Shown piece after piece: positions 37,459 through 50,665 of a stretch of DNA of 64,000 nucleotides. Position 1 is the first letter of the stretch, and each line of letters begins with the position of its first letter. Below the pieces are notes generated by a model that searched no databases, was not told the DNA's origin, and was given only the letters and a program-made list of their open reading frames with translations. The stretch is from Paraperlucidibaca baekdonensis (lineage in GTDB: Bacteria; Pseudomonadota; Gammaproteobacteria; Pseudomonadales; Moraxellaceae), in NCBI RefSeq assembly GCF_003387535.1, contig NZ_QUNR01000001.1:1-64000 (forward strand), read 5' to 3'. The translations under genes and the position numbers were made by a program.

Positions 37459-37543
37459 TGGTGCGGAAGGGGGGACTTGAACCCCCACGCCCGAAGGCAC
37501 AGCCACCTCAAGGCTGCGTGTATACCAATTTCACCACTCCCGC
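37459..37543 (-). tRNA. leuU: tRNA-Leu (GAG)
   Basis: 85 nt with a long variable arm (class II) and CCA encoded. The anticodon loop TTGAGGT between CAGCC and GGCTG gives anticodon GAG. It lies 45 bp after secG, where E. coli has leuU. Two small hairpins (37556-37569 and 37571-37584) separate it from secG without T-runs, so secG and the tRNA are probably one transcript. Confidence 0.95.
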
Positions 37544-37588
37544 ATTGGTGTTTTACCCCGCCACCGGGGACACGATAAATCGTGCAGT

Positions 37589-37945
37589 TTACTGCGCTGG
37601 TGCGACCGGCAAATCAGGGTTTGCTGGAGCAGCAGGCGCTTGCTGCACAGGCAATTCAGGCAGACCCGGAATTGCTTGTGAGTTCGGTGCCAATGACGTG
37701 GCTAATGCACGCGATTGGTTTTTGGCATATATGGCCAAACCTAAACTGGTGACAAAAAAGACCAACGCCAATGCAGCCGTTAGCTTCGTCAAAAAGCCTG
37801 TTGAACCCGAGCTACCGAAAACGGTACCCGACGAGCCTGCACCAAAGGATGCGCCCATTTCAGCGCCTTTACCTTGCTGCAACAAAATCAAGCCAATCAT
37901 GACCACTGCCACGATGATGTGCACAACCAACACCAATGTTTCCAT
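37589..37945 (-). CDS. secG: Protein translocase subunit SecG
   Basis: Small subunit of the SecYEG channel. Two membrane helices (about residues 2-22 and 52-72) with the conserved IGLILLQQGKGAEMGASFG between them. The tail is Pro/Ala/Gln-rich. The frame opens at 37987, but METLVLVVHII at 37945 matches the family, with AAGG 9 nt before; 37951 ATG is an alternative. Downstream of tpiA. Confidence 0.93.
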   Translation of the reverse strand: METLVLVVHIIVAVVMIGLILLQQGKGAEMGASFGAGSSGTVFGSSGSTGFLTKLTAALALVFFVTSLGLAIYAKNQSRALATSLAPNSQAIPGLPELPVQQAPAAPANPDLPVAPAQ

Positions 37946-37959
37946 GACCATTAACCTTG

Positions 37960-38718
37960 TTAGGCGACCTGACCCGCTGCGCGGCAAATCGCTAAAAATT
38001 CTGGCGCCGACAAGGATGCTCCTCCGACCAACGCCCCATCAATATCCGGCATAGCAAATAGGCCCGCCGCATTATCCGCTTTGACACTACCGCCATACAC
38101 AATACGCAGTGCTTGCGCTGCTGGCGCATCGAAGGCGGCAACTACAGCGCGCAATGAGGCATGCACAGCCTGCGCTTGCTCAGGTGTTGCTGTTAAGCCC
38201 GTGCCGATGGCCCACACTGGCTCATATGCCAACACACCCGATGCCAATGCCTCAGCACCCATCAACTCTAAAACTGCTAGCACCTGCCGCGATACAACGG
38301 CGAGCGTGTCGCCCGCCTCACGCTCCGCCAGCGTTTCGCCAACACACAACACGGCAGTCAAACCTGCGCGCTGAAGTGCGGCAAATTGTGCGGCCACCAA
38401 GGCGTCATTCTCACCAACACCCTGGCGTCGCTCCGAATGCCCCACTAAGGCACCCGCGAGCTTGAAATCTTCCATCATTGCCACCGAACAGTCGCCGGTA
38501 TAGGCGCCTGAAGCATGCGGCGAAACAGTCTGCGCCATCACAGCAACTGCAGTATCACGCAGGGCATCGCTCGATTGCTGCCAATACGGCGCAGGCACAG
38601 CAACTGCTGTATCAACAGACGCGACATGCTCTGCCGCAGCCAGTGCGTCAAGCAAGGCGGCGTTAGACTCACGTACACCATTCATCTTCCAGTTGCCACC
38701 AACCCAAGGTCGACGCAT
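37960..38718 (-). CDS. tpiA: Triosephosphate isomerase
   Basis: TpiA interconverts dihydroxyacetone phosphate and glyceraldehyde 3-phosphate. The start RRPWVGGNWKMNG contains substrate Asn/Lys, the catalytic His is in GHSERR, the catalytic Glu in LAYEPVWAIGTG (loop 6), and the phosphate loop is YGGSVK and GALVGGASL. 252 residues. It lies between glmM and secG as in Pseudomonas. Confidence 0.97.
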   Translation of the reverse strand: MRRPWVGGNWKMNGVRESNAALLDALAAAEHVASVDTAVAVPAPYWQQSSDALRDTAVAVMAQTVSPHASGAYTGDCSVAMMEDFKLAGALVGHSERRQGVGENDALVAAQFAALQRAGLTAVLCVGETLAEREAGDTLAVVSRQVLAVLELMGAEALASGVLAYEPVWAIGTGLTATPEQAQAVHASLRAVVAAFDAPAAQALRIVYGGSVKADNAAGLFAMPDIDGALVGGASLSAPEFLAICRAAGQVA

Positions 38719-38777
38719 ATCCGTATCTCCGGGGCCGGCCTCGCAAGGTCGGCAATACTAGCGAAGCCGACGACGGC

Positions 38778-40115
38778 TTACAAGCAGTTGCGCACAGTCT
38801 CTGCAAGAGATTTTGCTAAAGCCTGAACTAATGCGGCATTTTGACCCTCGACCATGACGCGAATGACTGGCTCAGTACCTGAGGCGCGCAACAAAACACG
38901 GCCCTGTCCGGCCAACTGCTGCTCCGCATCGGCAATAGCCAACTGAACACTCGGCTTACTCATGACATCAACACGCTCAGCTAAACGCACATTAATCAGC
39001 TCATGAGGAAACTTACTCATGCCAGCTTTTAGCTCGGCCAATGGCTTTCCGCTCTCAACGATAGCTTTCAGCACCTGCAAGGCGGCGACAATGGCATCGC
39101 CGGTGCTGGATTTATCGAGACAGACAATATGGCCGGAGGCCTCGCCGCCAAGCGTCCAGCCGCGCTCATTGAGCGCGGCCATAACATAGCGATCACCGAC
39201 ATTGGCACGGACAAACTCAACGCCCATGGCTTGAATGGCTTTTTCGAGTCCGAAGTTGCTCATCAAGGTGCCGACAACGCCGCCAATGGAGGCTCCGCTG
39301 CGCTGGCGTTCACGAGCCATGACATAGAGCAGTTCATCGCCATCGACGACTTCACCGCGATGATCAACCATAACAATGCGGTCGCCATCACCATCGAAGG
39401 CAATACCGAGATCGGCTTTTTCTGCCAGCACACGCTGCTGCAATGACTCTGGATGGGTTGACCCCACGCCGTCATTGATATTGTGGCCATTAGGCTCGCA
39501 GGCATGGCGAATCACGCGTGCACCTAATTCGTCAAATACCGCAGGCCCAACGTGATAGGTCGCACCATGGGCACCATCGATAACGATTGTTAAGCCACGC
39601 AATGACAAATGATAGGGAAACGTGGATTTGCAAAACTCGATATAACGCCCACGCGCATCCTCTTGGCGAGTGACCTTACCCAATGTGTCGGGGTTATCAA
39701 TTCGCATGTCTTGATCGAGCCATGACTCAATGCTGAGCTCTACAGCGTCATCTAACTTGCGGCCATCGGGGCCAAAAAATTTGATGCCATTATCGTGATA
39801 GGGGTTGTGTGAGGCGGAAATAACAATGCCGGCGCTGGCATGAAACGCACGCGTTAAATGCGCTACCGCCGGTGTTGGAATAGGCCCCAGTAAACGCACG
39901 CTAACGCCGGCAGCGGACAAGCCTGCTTCGAGTGCCGACTCAAACAAATAGCCCGACAACCGCGTATCCTTACCGACCACAACCGATGGGTTGTCGACCT
40001 TGACTGCCATGGCTCGCCCGGCAGCCCAACCAAGCTTCAAAGCAAATTCTGGGGTAATGGGATACTGGCCAACTAGCCCGCGCACACCGTCGGTACCGAA
40101 ATATTTTCTGCTCAT
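38778..40115 (-). CDS. glmM: Phosphoglucosamine mutase
   Basis: GlmM converts glucosamine-6-P to glucosamine-1-P for UDP-GlcNAc and so peptidoglycan and LPS. The phospho-serine is S102 in [13 protein letters not shown]; the metal loop DGDGDR and the sugar loop GGEASGHI are present. 445 residues is typical. AAGGA precedes the ATG. Follows folP in the ftsH-folP-glmM order. Confidence 0.97.
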   Translation of the reverse strand: MSRKYFGTDGVRGLVGQYPITPEFALKLGWAAGRAMAVKVDNPSVVVGKDTRLSGYLFESALEAGLSAAGVSVRLLGPIPTPAVAHLTRAFHASAGIVISASHNPYHDNGIKFFGPDGRKLDDAVELSIESWLDQDMRIDNPDTLGKVTRQEDARGRYIEFCKSTFPYHLSLRGLTIVIDGAHGATYHVGPAVFDELGARVIRHACEPNGHNINDGVGSTHPESLQQRVLAEKADLGIAFDGDGDRIVMVDHRGEVVDGDELLYVMARERQRSGASIGGVVGTLMSNFGLEKAIQAMGVEFVRANVGDRYVMAALNERGWTLGGEASGHIVCLDKSSTGDAIVAALQVLKAIVESGKPLAELKAGMSKFPHELINVRLAERVDVMSKPSVQLAIADAEQQLAGQGRVLLRASGTEPVIRVMVEGQNAALVQALAKSLAETVRNCL

Positions 40116-40127
40116 TATTATCCTTAA

Positions 40128-40967
40128 TTAGTCTGCTGCAGATTGTGCTTGCCAAAGCGCGAGGGCATCGACAGTTTCACGCACATCATGGGTGCGAATG
40201 ATACGAGCGCCGCGCTCAACCGCCAAGACCGCCGCCGATAAGCCGGCCGCACCGCGCGCCTGCACAGGCGCACCACCCAAGACATCACCCAGCATGGACT
40301 TGCGTGAAACACCCACCATTAGCGGCGCCCCAAGCGCCTGCAAGCGCTCGAAATGTTTAAGCAAACTAAGGTTGTGCGCCAGTGTTTTGCCAAAGCCAAA
40401 CCCCGGATCGAAGAGCAATCGCTCAGCACCAATACCGGCACCAAGACACGCCGCGGCGCGCTCACGCAAAAAGGCCATAATCTCATCACAGACATTGGTG
40501 TAGCGCGGTTGCTGCTGCATGGTTTCAGGCTGCCCCTGCATATGCATCAGGCATACCGGCAGTCCCGAGCCGGCGGCGGCCTCGAGCGCGCCCGGGCGCT
40601 GAAGCGCGCGCACATCATTGATGAGTCCGGCGCCAGCCTTCGCGCCAGCACGCATTAGCGTCGGCGAGGACGTATCGAGTGACATAATGACATCGAGCCG
40701 CTGACCAATTGCCTCCAACACCGGCATGACACGATCAAGCTCTTCTTGCGGCGACACCGGCGCAGCGCCTGGACGCGTGCTCTCACCGCCAATATCGATG
40801 ATCTGCGCACCGGCATGACAAAGGCTGTCAGCGTGATGAAGCGCTGCATCGAGGGCGTTATAACGACCACCATCTGAAAATGAGTCGGGGGTGACATTGA
40901 GCACCCCCATCACAACGGGCCGCGTCAGATCTAAGACACGACCGCCACACGACAGATGCGTCACCAC
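40128..40967 (-). CDS. folP: Dihydropteroate synthase
   Basis: FolP joins the pterin-PP made by FolK to p-aminobenzoate; target of sulfonamides. MGVLNVTPDSFSDGG (about residues 21-35) and IDIGGESTRPGA are intact. 279 residues. The start codon is GTG with a second GTG after it and only a weak ribosome site, so the exact start is less sure. 15 bp after ftsH. Confidence 0.95.
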   Translation of the reverse strand: MVTHLSCGGRVLDLTRPVVMGVLNVTPDSFSDGGRYNALDAALHHADSLCHAGAQIIDIGGESTRPGAAPVSPQEELDRVMPVLEAIGQRLDVIMSLDTSSPTLMRAGAKAGAGLINDVRALQRPGALEAAAGSGLPVCLMHMQGQPETMQQQPRYTNVCDEIMAFLRERAAACLGAGIGAERLLFDPGFGFGKTLAHNLSLLKHFERLQALGAPLMVGVSRKSMLGDVLGGAPVQARGAAGLSAAVLAVERGARIIRTHDVRETVDALALWQAQSAAD

Positions 40968-40982
40968 GTCGCGCCTATGGCG

Positions 40983-42917
40983 TTAAATGGCATCAGGCGC
41001 TGGCGTGGCCGAGCCATTGGACTCGTCTTTTTCGCTCGATGTCGCCGCTGTGTCGCCGCCACCTTTTGAGTCATCGTCTGTCCAGCCGCTGGGCGGACGC
41101 ACATCGCGGCGAGCCATCAGGTCGTCAATTTGTGGCGCATCAATGGTTTCATACTTCATCAAGGCCTCAGACATGGCATCGAGAATGTCGCGATTATCAA
41201 CGAGTAATTCGCGCGCGCGCGCATAGCAGCGATCAATCACCGAGCGCACTTCGATATCAATTTCAATGGCGGTCTGACTGGAGACATTTTTGGTCTGCGT
41301 AACCGAGCGGCCCAGAAATACTTCGCCTTCATCTTCTTCATAGAGCAATGGGCCGAGCTTCTCGGATAAACCCCATTTGGTGACCATATTGCGCGCCAAT
41401 TCGGTGGCACGCTGAATGTCATTGCTGGCACCGGTGGTGACCCCCTCAAAGCCGAGCGTGAGCTCTTCGGCAATGCGGCCGCCAAACAGCGAGCAGATAT
41501 TGCCCTCAATACCGCGCTTGGACATGGAGTAGCGATCTTCTTCGGGCAAAAACATGGTCACGCCTAGCGCACGACCGCGCGGAATGATCGACACTTTGTA
41601 GACCGGATCATGTTCAGGCACCAAGCGACCAACAATGGCATGGCCGGCCTCGTGGAAGGCGGTGTTGAGCTTCTCTTTTTCCGACATAACCATGGATTTG
41701 CGCTCAGCGCCCATCATGATTTTGTCTTTGGCTTTCTCAAACTCATTCATGCTGACTTGCTTGAGGTTGCTGCGCGCGGCAAACAACGCGGCCTCATTGA
41801 CCAAGTTAGCCAGGTCAGCGCCGGAGAAGCCGGGTGTGCTGCGCGCGAGGTTATTTGGCACGACATCATTGCCCATGGGGATTTTGCGCATGTGCACGCG
41901 CAGAATTTGCTCGCGGCCACGGACATCAGGCAAACCAACCACGACTTGGCGGTCAAAGCGACCGGGACGCAGGAGCGCAGTGTCGAGCACATCGGGGCGG
42001 TTGGTGGCGGCAATAACAATCACACCTTCGCTGCCTTCAAAGCCGTCCATTTCGACCAAGAGCTGGTTCAGCGTTTGCTCGCGCTCATCGTGACCGCCGC
42101 CCATGCCGGCACCACGATGACGGCCCACGGCATCGATCTCATCGATGAAAATAATGCACGGCGCCTGCTTCTTGGCCTGCTCAAACATATCGCGCACGCG
42201 GCTGGCGCCGACACCGACAAACATCTCAACGAAATCAGAGCCCGAGATGCTGAAAAACGGCACTTTCGCCTCACCAGCAATGGCTTTCGCTAGCAGCGTT
42301 TTACCGGTACCGGGTTGACCAACCATGAGAATGCCGCGCGGAATGCGACCGCCCAGATTTTGAAACTTACCCGGGTCGCGGAGGAACTCAACCACTTCGC
42401 TGACTTCTTCTTTGGCTTCATCGCAGCCGGCAACGTCGGCAAAGGTCACTTTGATTTGATCTTCGGTAAGCTGGCGCGCACGTGATTTACCAAAGCTCAT
42501 AGGATTGCCGCGACCACCGCCGCCGCCCATGCCACCGCCCATTTTGCGCGATAAAAACACAAACAGCGCCACCATCAGCAGGATAGGAAATGCTGCTACT
42601 AAAAGCTGCGACAACATGCCTTGCTGCTCAGGCGCGGCACCGACCACGGTGACTTTCTGACGCAAAAGCTGGTTGATAAGGTCTTTGTCTTCGGCAGGCG
42701 GTCGCACGGTCTCAAACTTCTGACCGCTGGCGCGCTGACCCGTAATGAGGTCGGGCTGGATACGCACGCTTTGAATTTCGCCGGCATCAACCGCGGCCAC
42801 GAAATCACTATAATTCATGGCTTGGCTGGGTGCTTTTTGGCCAAAATTACCAAACACATAGGCAAGTGCCCCTGCGATCAGCAGCCACACCACAATATTT
42901 TTGCCGAAATCATTCAC
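40983..42917 (-). CDS. ftsH: ATP-dependent zinc metalloprotease FtsH
   Basis: Membrane-anchored AAA+ protease that degrades sigma-32, LpxC and misassembled membrane proteins in relatives. Two N-terminal membrane helices (about 7-24 and 103-122) flank a periplasmic domain. Walker A is GQPGTGKT, Walker [15 protein letters not shown] follows, and the zinc site is HEAGH in [13 protein letters not shown]. 644 residues. Between rlmE and folP as in E. coli. Confidence 0.97.
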   Translation of the reverse strand: MNDFGKNIVVWLLIAGALAYVFGNFGQKAPSQAMNYSDFVAAVDAGEIQSVRIQPDLITGQRASGQKFETVRPPAEDKDLINQLLRQKVTVVGAAPEQQGMLSQLLVAAFPILLMVALFVFLSRKMGGGMGGGGGRGNPMSFGKSRARQLTEDQIKVTFADVAGCDEAKEEVSEVVEFLRDPGKFQNLGGRIPRGILMVGQPGTGKTLLAKAIAGEAKVPFFSISGSDFVEMFVGVGASRVRDMFEQAKKQAPCIIFIDEIDAVGRHRGAGMGGGHDEREQTLNQLLVEMDGFEGSEGVIVIAATNRPDVLDTALLRPGRFDRQVVVGLPDVRGREQILRVHMRKIPMGNDVVPNNLARSTPGFSGADLANLVNEAALFAARSNLKQVSMNEFEKAKDKIMMGAERKSMVMSEKEKLNTAFHEAGHAIVGRLVPEHDPVYKVSIIPRGRALGVTMFLPEEDRYSMSKRGIEGNICSLFGGRIAEELTLGFEGVTTGASNDIQRATELARNMVTKWGLSEKLGPLLYEEDEGEVFLGRSVTQTKNVSSQTAIEIDIEVRSVIDRCYARARELLVDNRDILDAMSEALMKYETIDAPQIDDLMARRDVRPPSGWTDDDSKGGGDTAATSSEKDESNGSATPAPDAI

Positions 42918-42989
42918 AAAGCAACCTCCAGGTCATCCGACCTTGTTGTGGCAGCACAGAGCTGCCGGCTGTGATGGACTGCCCACCAC

Positions 42990-43631
42990 TTATGGGCGAA
43001 AACCACTCGCCACTAAATAGACTTCCCGCGAACGCGCCCGCGAGGCCGCCGGTTTACGCGCCTTCAGCACAGCGAAATGCTGCAAAATAGCACGGCGATA
43101 TTCTTCATAACCCTCGCCCTGAAAGACTTTCACCACAAACGTGCCTTTCGGGCGTAGCACCTGCACCGCCATCTCTAAGGCGAGTTCACACAAATACATG
43201 GCGCGCGGCAAGTCTACTGATGTATTACCACTCATATTGGGGGCCATGTCGCAAATTACAAGGTCCATCGGCTCGCCGTTGAGTTCCGTCATGATGGCAT
43301 CGCTGACTGACTGCTCGCGAAAGTCGCCGAGTACGAAGGTCACATCAGGGAGCGCATCCATCGGCAAAATATCACTGGCAATGACTTTGCCGCGACCATC
43401 CATCAAGCGCCCAGCGACCTGGCACCAGCTACCTGGCGCCGAGCCCAGATCGAGAATATTCATGCCCGGCCGGATAAGTTTATCTTTCTCCTGCAGCTCC
43501 AAAAGCTTGTAGCTGGCGCGTGAGCGGTAACCATCTTGCCAAGCTTTTTGCACATAATGATCGTCGAGATGCTCCTGCATCCAGATCTTGCTGCGGCCAC
43601 TGAGTTTGCGATTGGTAATTTTTGTAGCCAT
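42990..43631 (-). CDS. rlmE: 23S rRNA 2'-O-ribose U2552 methyltransferase
   Basis: RlmE (FtsJ/RrmJ) methylates U2552 in the ribosomal A-loop. SAM motif I NILDLGSAPGSWCQV (about residues 57-71) and catalytic Lys/Asp residues of the K-D-K-E set are visible (CDMAPNMSG; FVVKVFQGEG). 213 residues. Divergent from yhbY; co-directional with ftsH across 72 bp. Confidence 0.96.
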   Translation of the reverse strand: MATKITNRKLSGRSKIWMQEHLDDHYVQKAWQDGYRSRASYKLLELQEKDKLIRPGMNILDLGSAPGSWCQVAGRLMDGRGKVIASDILPMDALPDVTFVLGDFREQSVSDAIMTELNGEPMDLVICDMAPNMSGNTSVDLPRAMYLCELALEMAVQVLRPKGTFVVKVFQGEGYEEYRRAILQHFAVLKARKPAASRARSREVYLVASGFRP

Positions 43632-43771
43632 GGCACCGATAACACTGCAGACAACAACAGAAAAACAGGAACTAGCGGCAACAAAGCGCTAGAATAGAGT
43701 GTCTTTTTACCAGAATTCGGCGCGTTATGCCCTGCTTTTACGCAGCAAACCGCCCCAACACTGAGGTTGCC

Positions 43772-44083
43772 GTGAGCTTGTCACCCGCTGAGAAAAAACG
43801 TTTGCGCCAAATTGGCCACCACTTAAACCCACTTGTGCAACTCGGCGGCAATGGCTTAACCGAGGCCGTACTGGCGGAGATTGATGCGCGCTTAGAAGAT
43901 CACGAACTCATTAAAGTTCGCGTAGGCGGCGATGATCGCGAGGCACGAAGCGAAGTCATTGCCGAGATTGCGCGCACTACCGCCTCGGAAATTGCGCAGA
44001 CTATTGGCAAGCTCGTGCTGCTGTACCGCCCCGCCAAACGCCCAGATCCCAAGCTCTCTAACCTCTTGCGAGCACTTGGCTAA
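43772..44083 (+). CDS. yhbY: Ribosome assembly RNA-binding protein YhbY
   Basis: CRS1/YhbY (CRM) domain protein that associates with pre-50S particles. HHLNPLVQLGGNGLTEAV and HELIKVRV are typical. The longest frame opens with ATG at 43727, without a ribosome site. A GTG at 43772 has GAGG five bases before it and gives a 103-residue protein starting SLSPAEKKRLRQIG, which fits the family better, so I choose it. Converges on the amidotransferase gene with a 6-bp gap. Confidence 0.88.
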   Translation: MSLSPAEKKRLRQIGHHLNPLVQLGGNGLTEAVLAEIDARLEDHELIKVRVGGDDREARSEVIAEIARTTASEIAQTIGKLVLLYRPAKRPDPKLSNLLRALG

Positions 44084-44089
44084 CGGAAG

Positions 44090-44797
44090 CTATTGCGTTG
44101 GCGAAGTGAGCCACGACAGCAGCCTGGTGAGCGCGTCATGCATCTCGTGATAAGTGGCGCTCGGCCATTGCAGCAAGGTCTCAGCGGCTTGCACCGACGG
44201 CCCTTTTTTCGTCAGCTCATCTGCACACTGCAGGGTTAATGCCTCCAACCCTACTGTGGTAATTTCCAAATGACATTGCAGCGCTAAAGCGCGTGGCCCC
44301 ATGAGCACCGCTTGCGTCGCGCAGGCTGCGCTGCTGGCAAGCTGTTGGGCGCCTGCCGGCAGTGAAAATGTCTCACTATGCCAATGCAGCACACACAAAT
44401 CATCCCACACCGCAGGCACATCTGCGGCGGCATCAGTCGCTACTAAGGGATACCAGCCGATTTCTCGCACAGGGTTTTTCGTCACGTCAGCCCCCATGCA
44501 CAAGGCCATTTGCTGTGCACCAAGGCATATGCCCAATGTTGGTACGCCCCGCGCAATGGCCTCTTGCAAATACGCGCGCTCATCGGCAAGCCACGGGTAT
44601 TGCTCGTTGTCATGGACGCTCATTGGCCCGCCAAGGCAGAGCAACAGGTCAATGTCATCTAGGTCAGGCAGGGCTCGATCGCCGCTATACCATGCGGTCG
44701 TTGTGACCTCCGCACCTTGGGCCGAGAGCCAGTCGGCGATATGCCCAGGCCCCTCAAACACAACATGCTGAAGCACGTGCGCGCGTTTAACACTCAT
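44090..44797 (-). CDS. Class I glutamine amidotransferase-like protein
   Basis: A stand-alone GATase1 domain of 235 residues, related to the GMP synthase-like amidotransferases. The nucleophile C91 lies in the elbow LGICLGAQQ, and the His/Glu of the triad are in LQCHLEIT (about 173-180). No synthetase domain follows it. Its ammonia acceptor, or a gamma-glutamyl hydrolase role, cannot be told. 36-bp gap after greA on the same strand. Confidence 0.85.
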   Translation of the reverse strand: MSVKRAHVLQHVVFEGPGHIADWLSAQGAEVTTTAWYSGDRALPDLDDIDLLLCLGGPMSVHDNEQYPWLADERAYLQEAIARGVPTLGICLGAQQMALCMGADVTKNPVREIGWYPLVATDAAADVPAVWDDLCVLHWHSETFSLPAGAQQLASSAACATQAVLMGPRALALQCHLEITTVGLEALTLQCADELTKKGPSVQAAETLLQWPSATYHEMHDALTRLLSWLTSPTQ

Positions 44798-44833
44798 AGC
44801 TTAAGGTCTCACGCGCGATCAGTGATCGCAGGA

Positions 44834-45310
44834 TTATTCGTAGCGAACCGCGACAACTTCGTATTCGACTCGGCCACCGGGCGTTTCAATCACGGCATCA
44901 TCGCCTTCGCTTTTGCCAATGAGACCGCGCGCAATGGGCGAATTGACTGAGATTTTGCCGATTTTAAAGTCGGCTTCGTCATCGCCCACGATGTGATAGG
45001 TCTTGGTCTCGCCGGTATCGATATTTTCAATGTCGACCGTGGCACCAAAAATCACCTTGCCAGTTTTTGGCATTTGCAAGATATCAATGACTTGCACATT
45101 TGAGAGCTTGCCTTCGATATCTTGAATGCGCCCCTCAATAAAGCCTTGTTGCTCACGTGCGGCGTGGTATTCGGCATTTTCTTTCAAGTCGCCGTGCGCA
45201 CGCGCTTCCGCAATCGCGGCAACGACCGCTGGGCGATCGGTGCCTTTTAACTTAATCAGCTCGGCCTTTAGCGCTTCTGCGCCTTGCACCGTCATTGGGT
45301 ATCGTTGCAT
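44834..45310 (-). CDS. greA: Transcription elongation factor GreA
   Basis: GreA rescues backtracked RNA polymerase by stimulating transcript cleavage. The coiled-coil tip has the acidic motif in [18 protein letters not shown] (D and E of the active tip), followed by the FKBP-like C-terminal domain ending [15 protein letters not shown]. 158 residues. The ATG is one base after the carB stop. carB-greA linkage matches Pseudomonas. Confidence 0.96.
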   Translation of the reverse strand: MQRYPMTVQGAEALKAELIKLKGTDRPAVVAAIAEARAHGDLKENAEYHAAREQQGFIEGRIQDIEGKLSNVQVIDILQMPKTGKVIFGATVDIENIDTGETKTYHIVGDDEADFKIGKISVNSPIARGLIGKSEGDDAVIETPGGRVEYEVVAVRYE

Positions 45311-45311
45311 A

Positions 45312-48527
<3,216 letters not shown>

Positions 48528-48530
48528 GTC

Positions 48531-49673
48531 TTACTTCCGAGCCTGCATCAATTCAATAAAATGGTCGAACAAGGGCTGCGCATCGTTCGGGCCGGGACTG
48601 GCCTCAGGGTGACCCTGAAAGCTGAACGCCGGTTTATCGGTGCGATGAATGCCTTGCAGCGAACCATCGAAGAGTGATTTGTGGGTCACGCGCAAGGTCG
48701 CTGGCAATGACGCTTCGTCGACCGCAAAGCCGTGGTTTTGGCTGGTGATCATGACGCGCCCGGCATCGATGTCTTGCACCGGATGGTTAGCGCCGTGATG
48801 GCCAAACTTCATTTTCAAGGTTTTCGCACCGGATGCCAGCGCCAGCAGCTGGTGGCCTAAGCAGATGCCAAACACCGGAATGTCAGTTTCCAAAAAGGCT
48901 TTAATGGCATCGATGGCGTAGTCGCAGGGCTCGGGGTCGCCTGGGCCATTGGAGAGGAAAATGCCATCAGGATTCATCGCCAAAACGTCGGCGGCAGGCG
49001 TTTTCGCCGGCACCACGGTGAGCTCGCAGCCGCGATCGGCGAGCAAGCGCAGAATATTTTGCTTCACGCCAAAGTCATAAGCCACGACCTTAAAGCGCGG
49101 CGCCTCACTGGGCTCTTGATAGCCGCTGGCTAAGGTCCAGCTGCCCTGTATCCATTGATAGGCTTTATCGCTACTCACCACTTGCGCCAGATCGGCACCT
49201 TTCAGGCTAGGCACTTGCTTGGCCGCGGCGATGGCTGCCTCCACGGCGCCATCAGCAACAGCCGCTGCACCGGCCACGATGACACCATTCTGCGCACCTT
49301 TTTCACGCAAAATGCGCGTTAGGCGGCGCGTATCAATGTCCGCAATCGCCACCACGCCATTGCGCAGCAAATACTGCGGCAACGTCTCGATCATGCGCCA
49401 GTTACTGGCCAATAGCGGCAAATCGCGGATGATTAAGCCGGCAGCCCAGACCTGCGTAGACTCGTTATCTTCGCTGTTCACGCCAGTATTGCCGATGTGC
49501 GGATAAGTCAGCGTGACCATTTGCTGGCAATACGATGGGTCGGTGAGGATTTCTTGATAGCCGGTCATGGCGGTGTTGAACACCACCTCGCCAGAGGACT
49601 GTCCATCAGCCCCAATAGATACGCCCTTGAAAACACTTCCGTCTTCTAGCGCAAGAATGGCAACGTTGCTCAA
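48531..49673 (-). CDS. carA: Carbamoyl-phosphate synthase small subunit
   Basis: CarA hydrolyses glutamine and passes ammonia to CarB. The C-terminal GATase1 domain has the nucleophile in [12 protein letters not shown]. The N-terminal half has the family pattern [20 protein letters not shown]. The longest frame begins with GTG at 49685, but GGAGG would then fall inside the gene; that site is five bases before a TTG at 49673, which gives [17 protein letters not shown], the family start. I therefore use TTG, 380 residues. A leader with terminator precedes it. Confidence 0.93.
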   Translation of the reverse strand: MSNVAILALEDGSVFKGVSIGADGQSSGEVVFNTAMTGYQEILTDPSYCQQMVTLTYPHIGNTGVNSEDNESTQVWAAGLIIRDLPLLASNWRMIETLPQYLLRNGVVAIADIDTRRLTRILREKGAQNGVIVAGAAAVADGAVEAAIAAAKQVPSLKGADLAQVVSSDKAYQWIQGSWTLASGYQEPSEAPRFKVVAYDFGVKQNILRLLADRGCELTVVPAKTPAADVLAMNPDGIFLSNGPGDPEPCDYAIDAIKAFLETDIPVFGICLGHQLLALASGAKTLKMKFGHHGANHPVQDIDAGRVMITSQNHGFAVDEASLPATLRVTHKSLFDGSLQGIHRTDKPAFSFQGHPEASPGPNDAQPLFDHFIELMQARK

Positions 49674-49694
49674 ACCGACCTCCACAAAGCGATT

Positions 49695-49754
49695 TTAGTT
49701 AAGCGCGCGTGCAAAAAAACGAGAAGCGATGACTATCCTTCTCGTTGTATCCAT
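49695..49754 (-). CDS. Putative 19-residue carA leader peptide
   Basis: An ATG frame MDTTRRIVIASRFFARALN-stop with four Arg codons in 19 (AGA AGG at 5-6, CGT at 12, CGC at 16), inside the carA leader and running through the terminator stem. There is no strong ribosome site. Arginine is an end product of the carAB pathway, so it could couple Arg supply to read-through. Speculative. Confidence 0.35.
   Translation of the reverse strand: MDTTRRIVIASRFFARALN
49713..49746 (-). terminator. Terminator/attenuator in the carA leader
   Basis: On the minus strand AACGAGAAG (49738-49746 complement), 11-nt loop and CTTCTCGTT, followed by seven T (49713-49719). It lies 109 bp after the dapB stop and 40 bp before carA, downstream of a good promoter. 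It could end the dapB transcript or attenuate carAB. Confidence 0.8.
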
Positions 49755-49788
49755 ATAGGGGTTGCACGCTGGCACGATTTGAAACGGC

Positions 49789-49818
49789 ATTCTACGCAGA
49801 TGCGACCGCGCTGTCCAA
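49789..49818 (-). promoter_or_regulatory. Candidate carA promoter
   Basis: Minus strand TTGGAC (49813-49818), 18-bp spacer, TAGAAT (49789-49794); start near 49782. It lies upstream of the leader hairpin, so the carA transcript would contain it. Confidence 0.55.
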
Positions 49819-49855
49819 CCAAAGGCACGGCTAAATGCGCGGGCTCAGCAGATGC

Positions 49856-50665
49856 TTAAGACAGGCCGAGCACGTCTTGCATGGAGTATAGCGCTGGCGT
49901 TTGCGCGGTCTTATCTGACGCAAGCCAGCGCGCTGAACGCACCGCACCGGTGGCGAAATTGGCTCGATTGGTGGCGACATGGCGGACTTCCACGCGCTCG
50001 CCTTCACCAAAGAAAAATACCGTGTGATCGCCCACGGTATCGCCACCGCGCAGCGTTTGAAAACCAATCTGCTGACGTTCGCGGGCGCCGGTGTGGCCGT
50101 GGCGCGCATAGACCGCGACCTCATCGAGATTACGACCTAACGCACTCGCCACGGCTTCACCCATCATCAGCGCGGTACCCGAGGGCGCATCAACTTTGTG
50201 GCGATGGTGCGCCTCCAGCACATCGATATCGACGCTGTCACCAAAAGCTTTCGCCGCCAGCTCCAACATTTTCAATGAGACATTGACGCCGACCGAGTAG
50301 TTGCCCGAATACACCATGGCCTGCTCGGCGCTAAGCGCCGCTAGCTCGGCTTTTTGCTCAGCATTGAGCCCGGTGGTGCCAATCACCAAGCCGCGCCCCA
50401 AACGCTGACACACACCGGCATGGATGATCGTGGCGGCTGGCGCGGTGAAGTCAATGGCGACATCAAAATCGACCTGCGCCAAGTCATCCGTAATGCTCAC
50501 GCCGAGCCGGCCAACACCCGCCAGCTCACCCGCATCTTGGCCTAAAAACTCCGAGCCATTGCGCTCAATGGCGGCACTTAACTGCACGCCCTCAGCTGCA
50601 TGCACAGCGGCGATCAAGGCCCGCCCCATGCGCCCGCCAGCACCACAAATGGCAATTCGTGTCAT
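49856..50665 (-). CDS. dapB: 4-hydroxy-tetrahydrodipicolinate reductase
   Basis: DapB catalyses the second step of the lysine/diaminopimelate branch. Nucleotide-binding [10 protein letters not shown] (about residues 8-17) and the catalytic [15 protein letters not shown] (about 152-166) are intact. 269 residues. The ATG overlaps the dnaJ stop (ATGA), so it is coupled to the chaperone operon. Confidence 0.97.
   Translation of the reverse strand: MTRIAICGAGGRMGRALIAAVHAAEGVQLSAAIERNGSEFLGQDAGELAGVGRLGVSITDDLAQVDFDVAIDFTAPAATIIHAGVCQRLGRGLVIGTTGLNAEQKAELAALSAEQAMVYSGNYSVGVNVSLKMLELAAKAFGDSVDIDVLEAHHRHKVDAPSGTALMMGEAVASALGRNLDEVAVYARHGHTGARERQQIGFQTLRGGDTVGDHTVFFFGEGERVEVRHVATNRANFATGAVRSARWLASDKTAQTPALYSMQDVLGLS

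Noticed and set aside
41610-42293. 227-codon open frame on the plus strand inside ftsH
   Set aside because: Antisense shadow of the AAA+ domain; the sense frame is strongly conserved.
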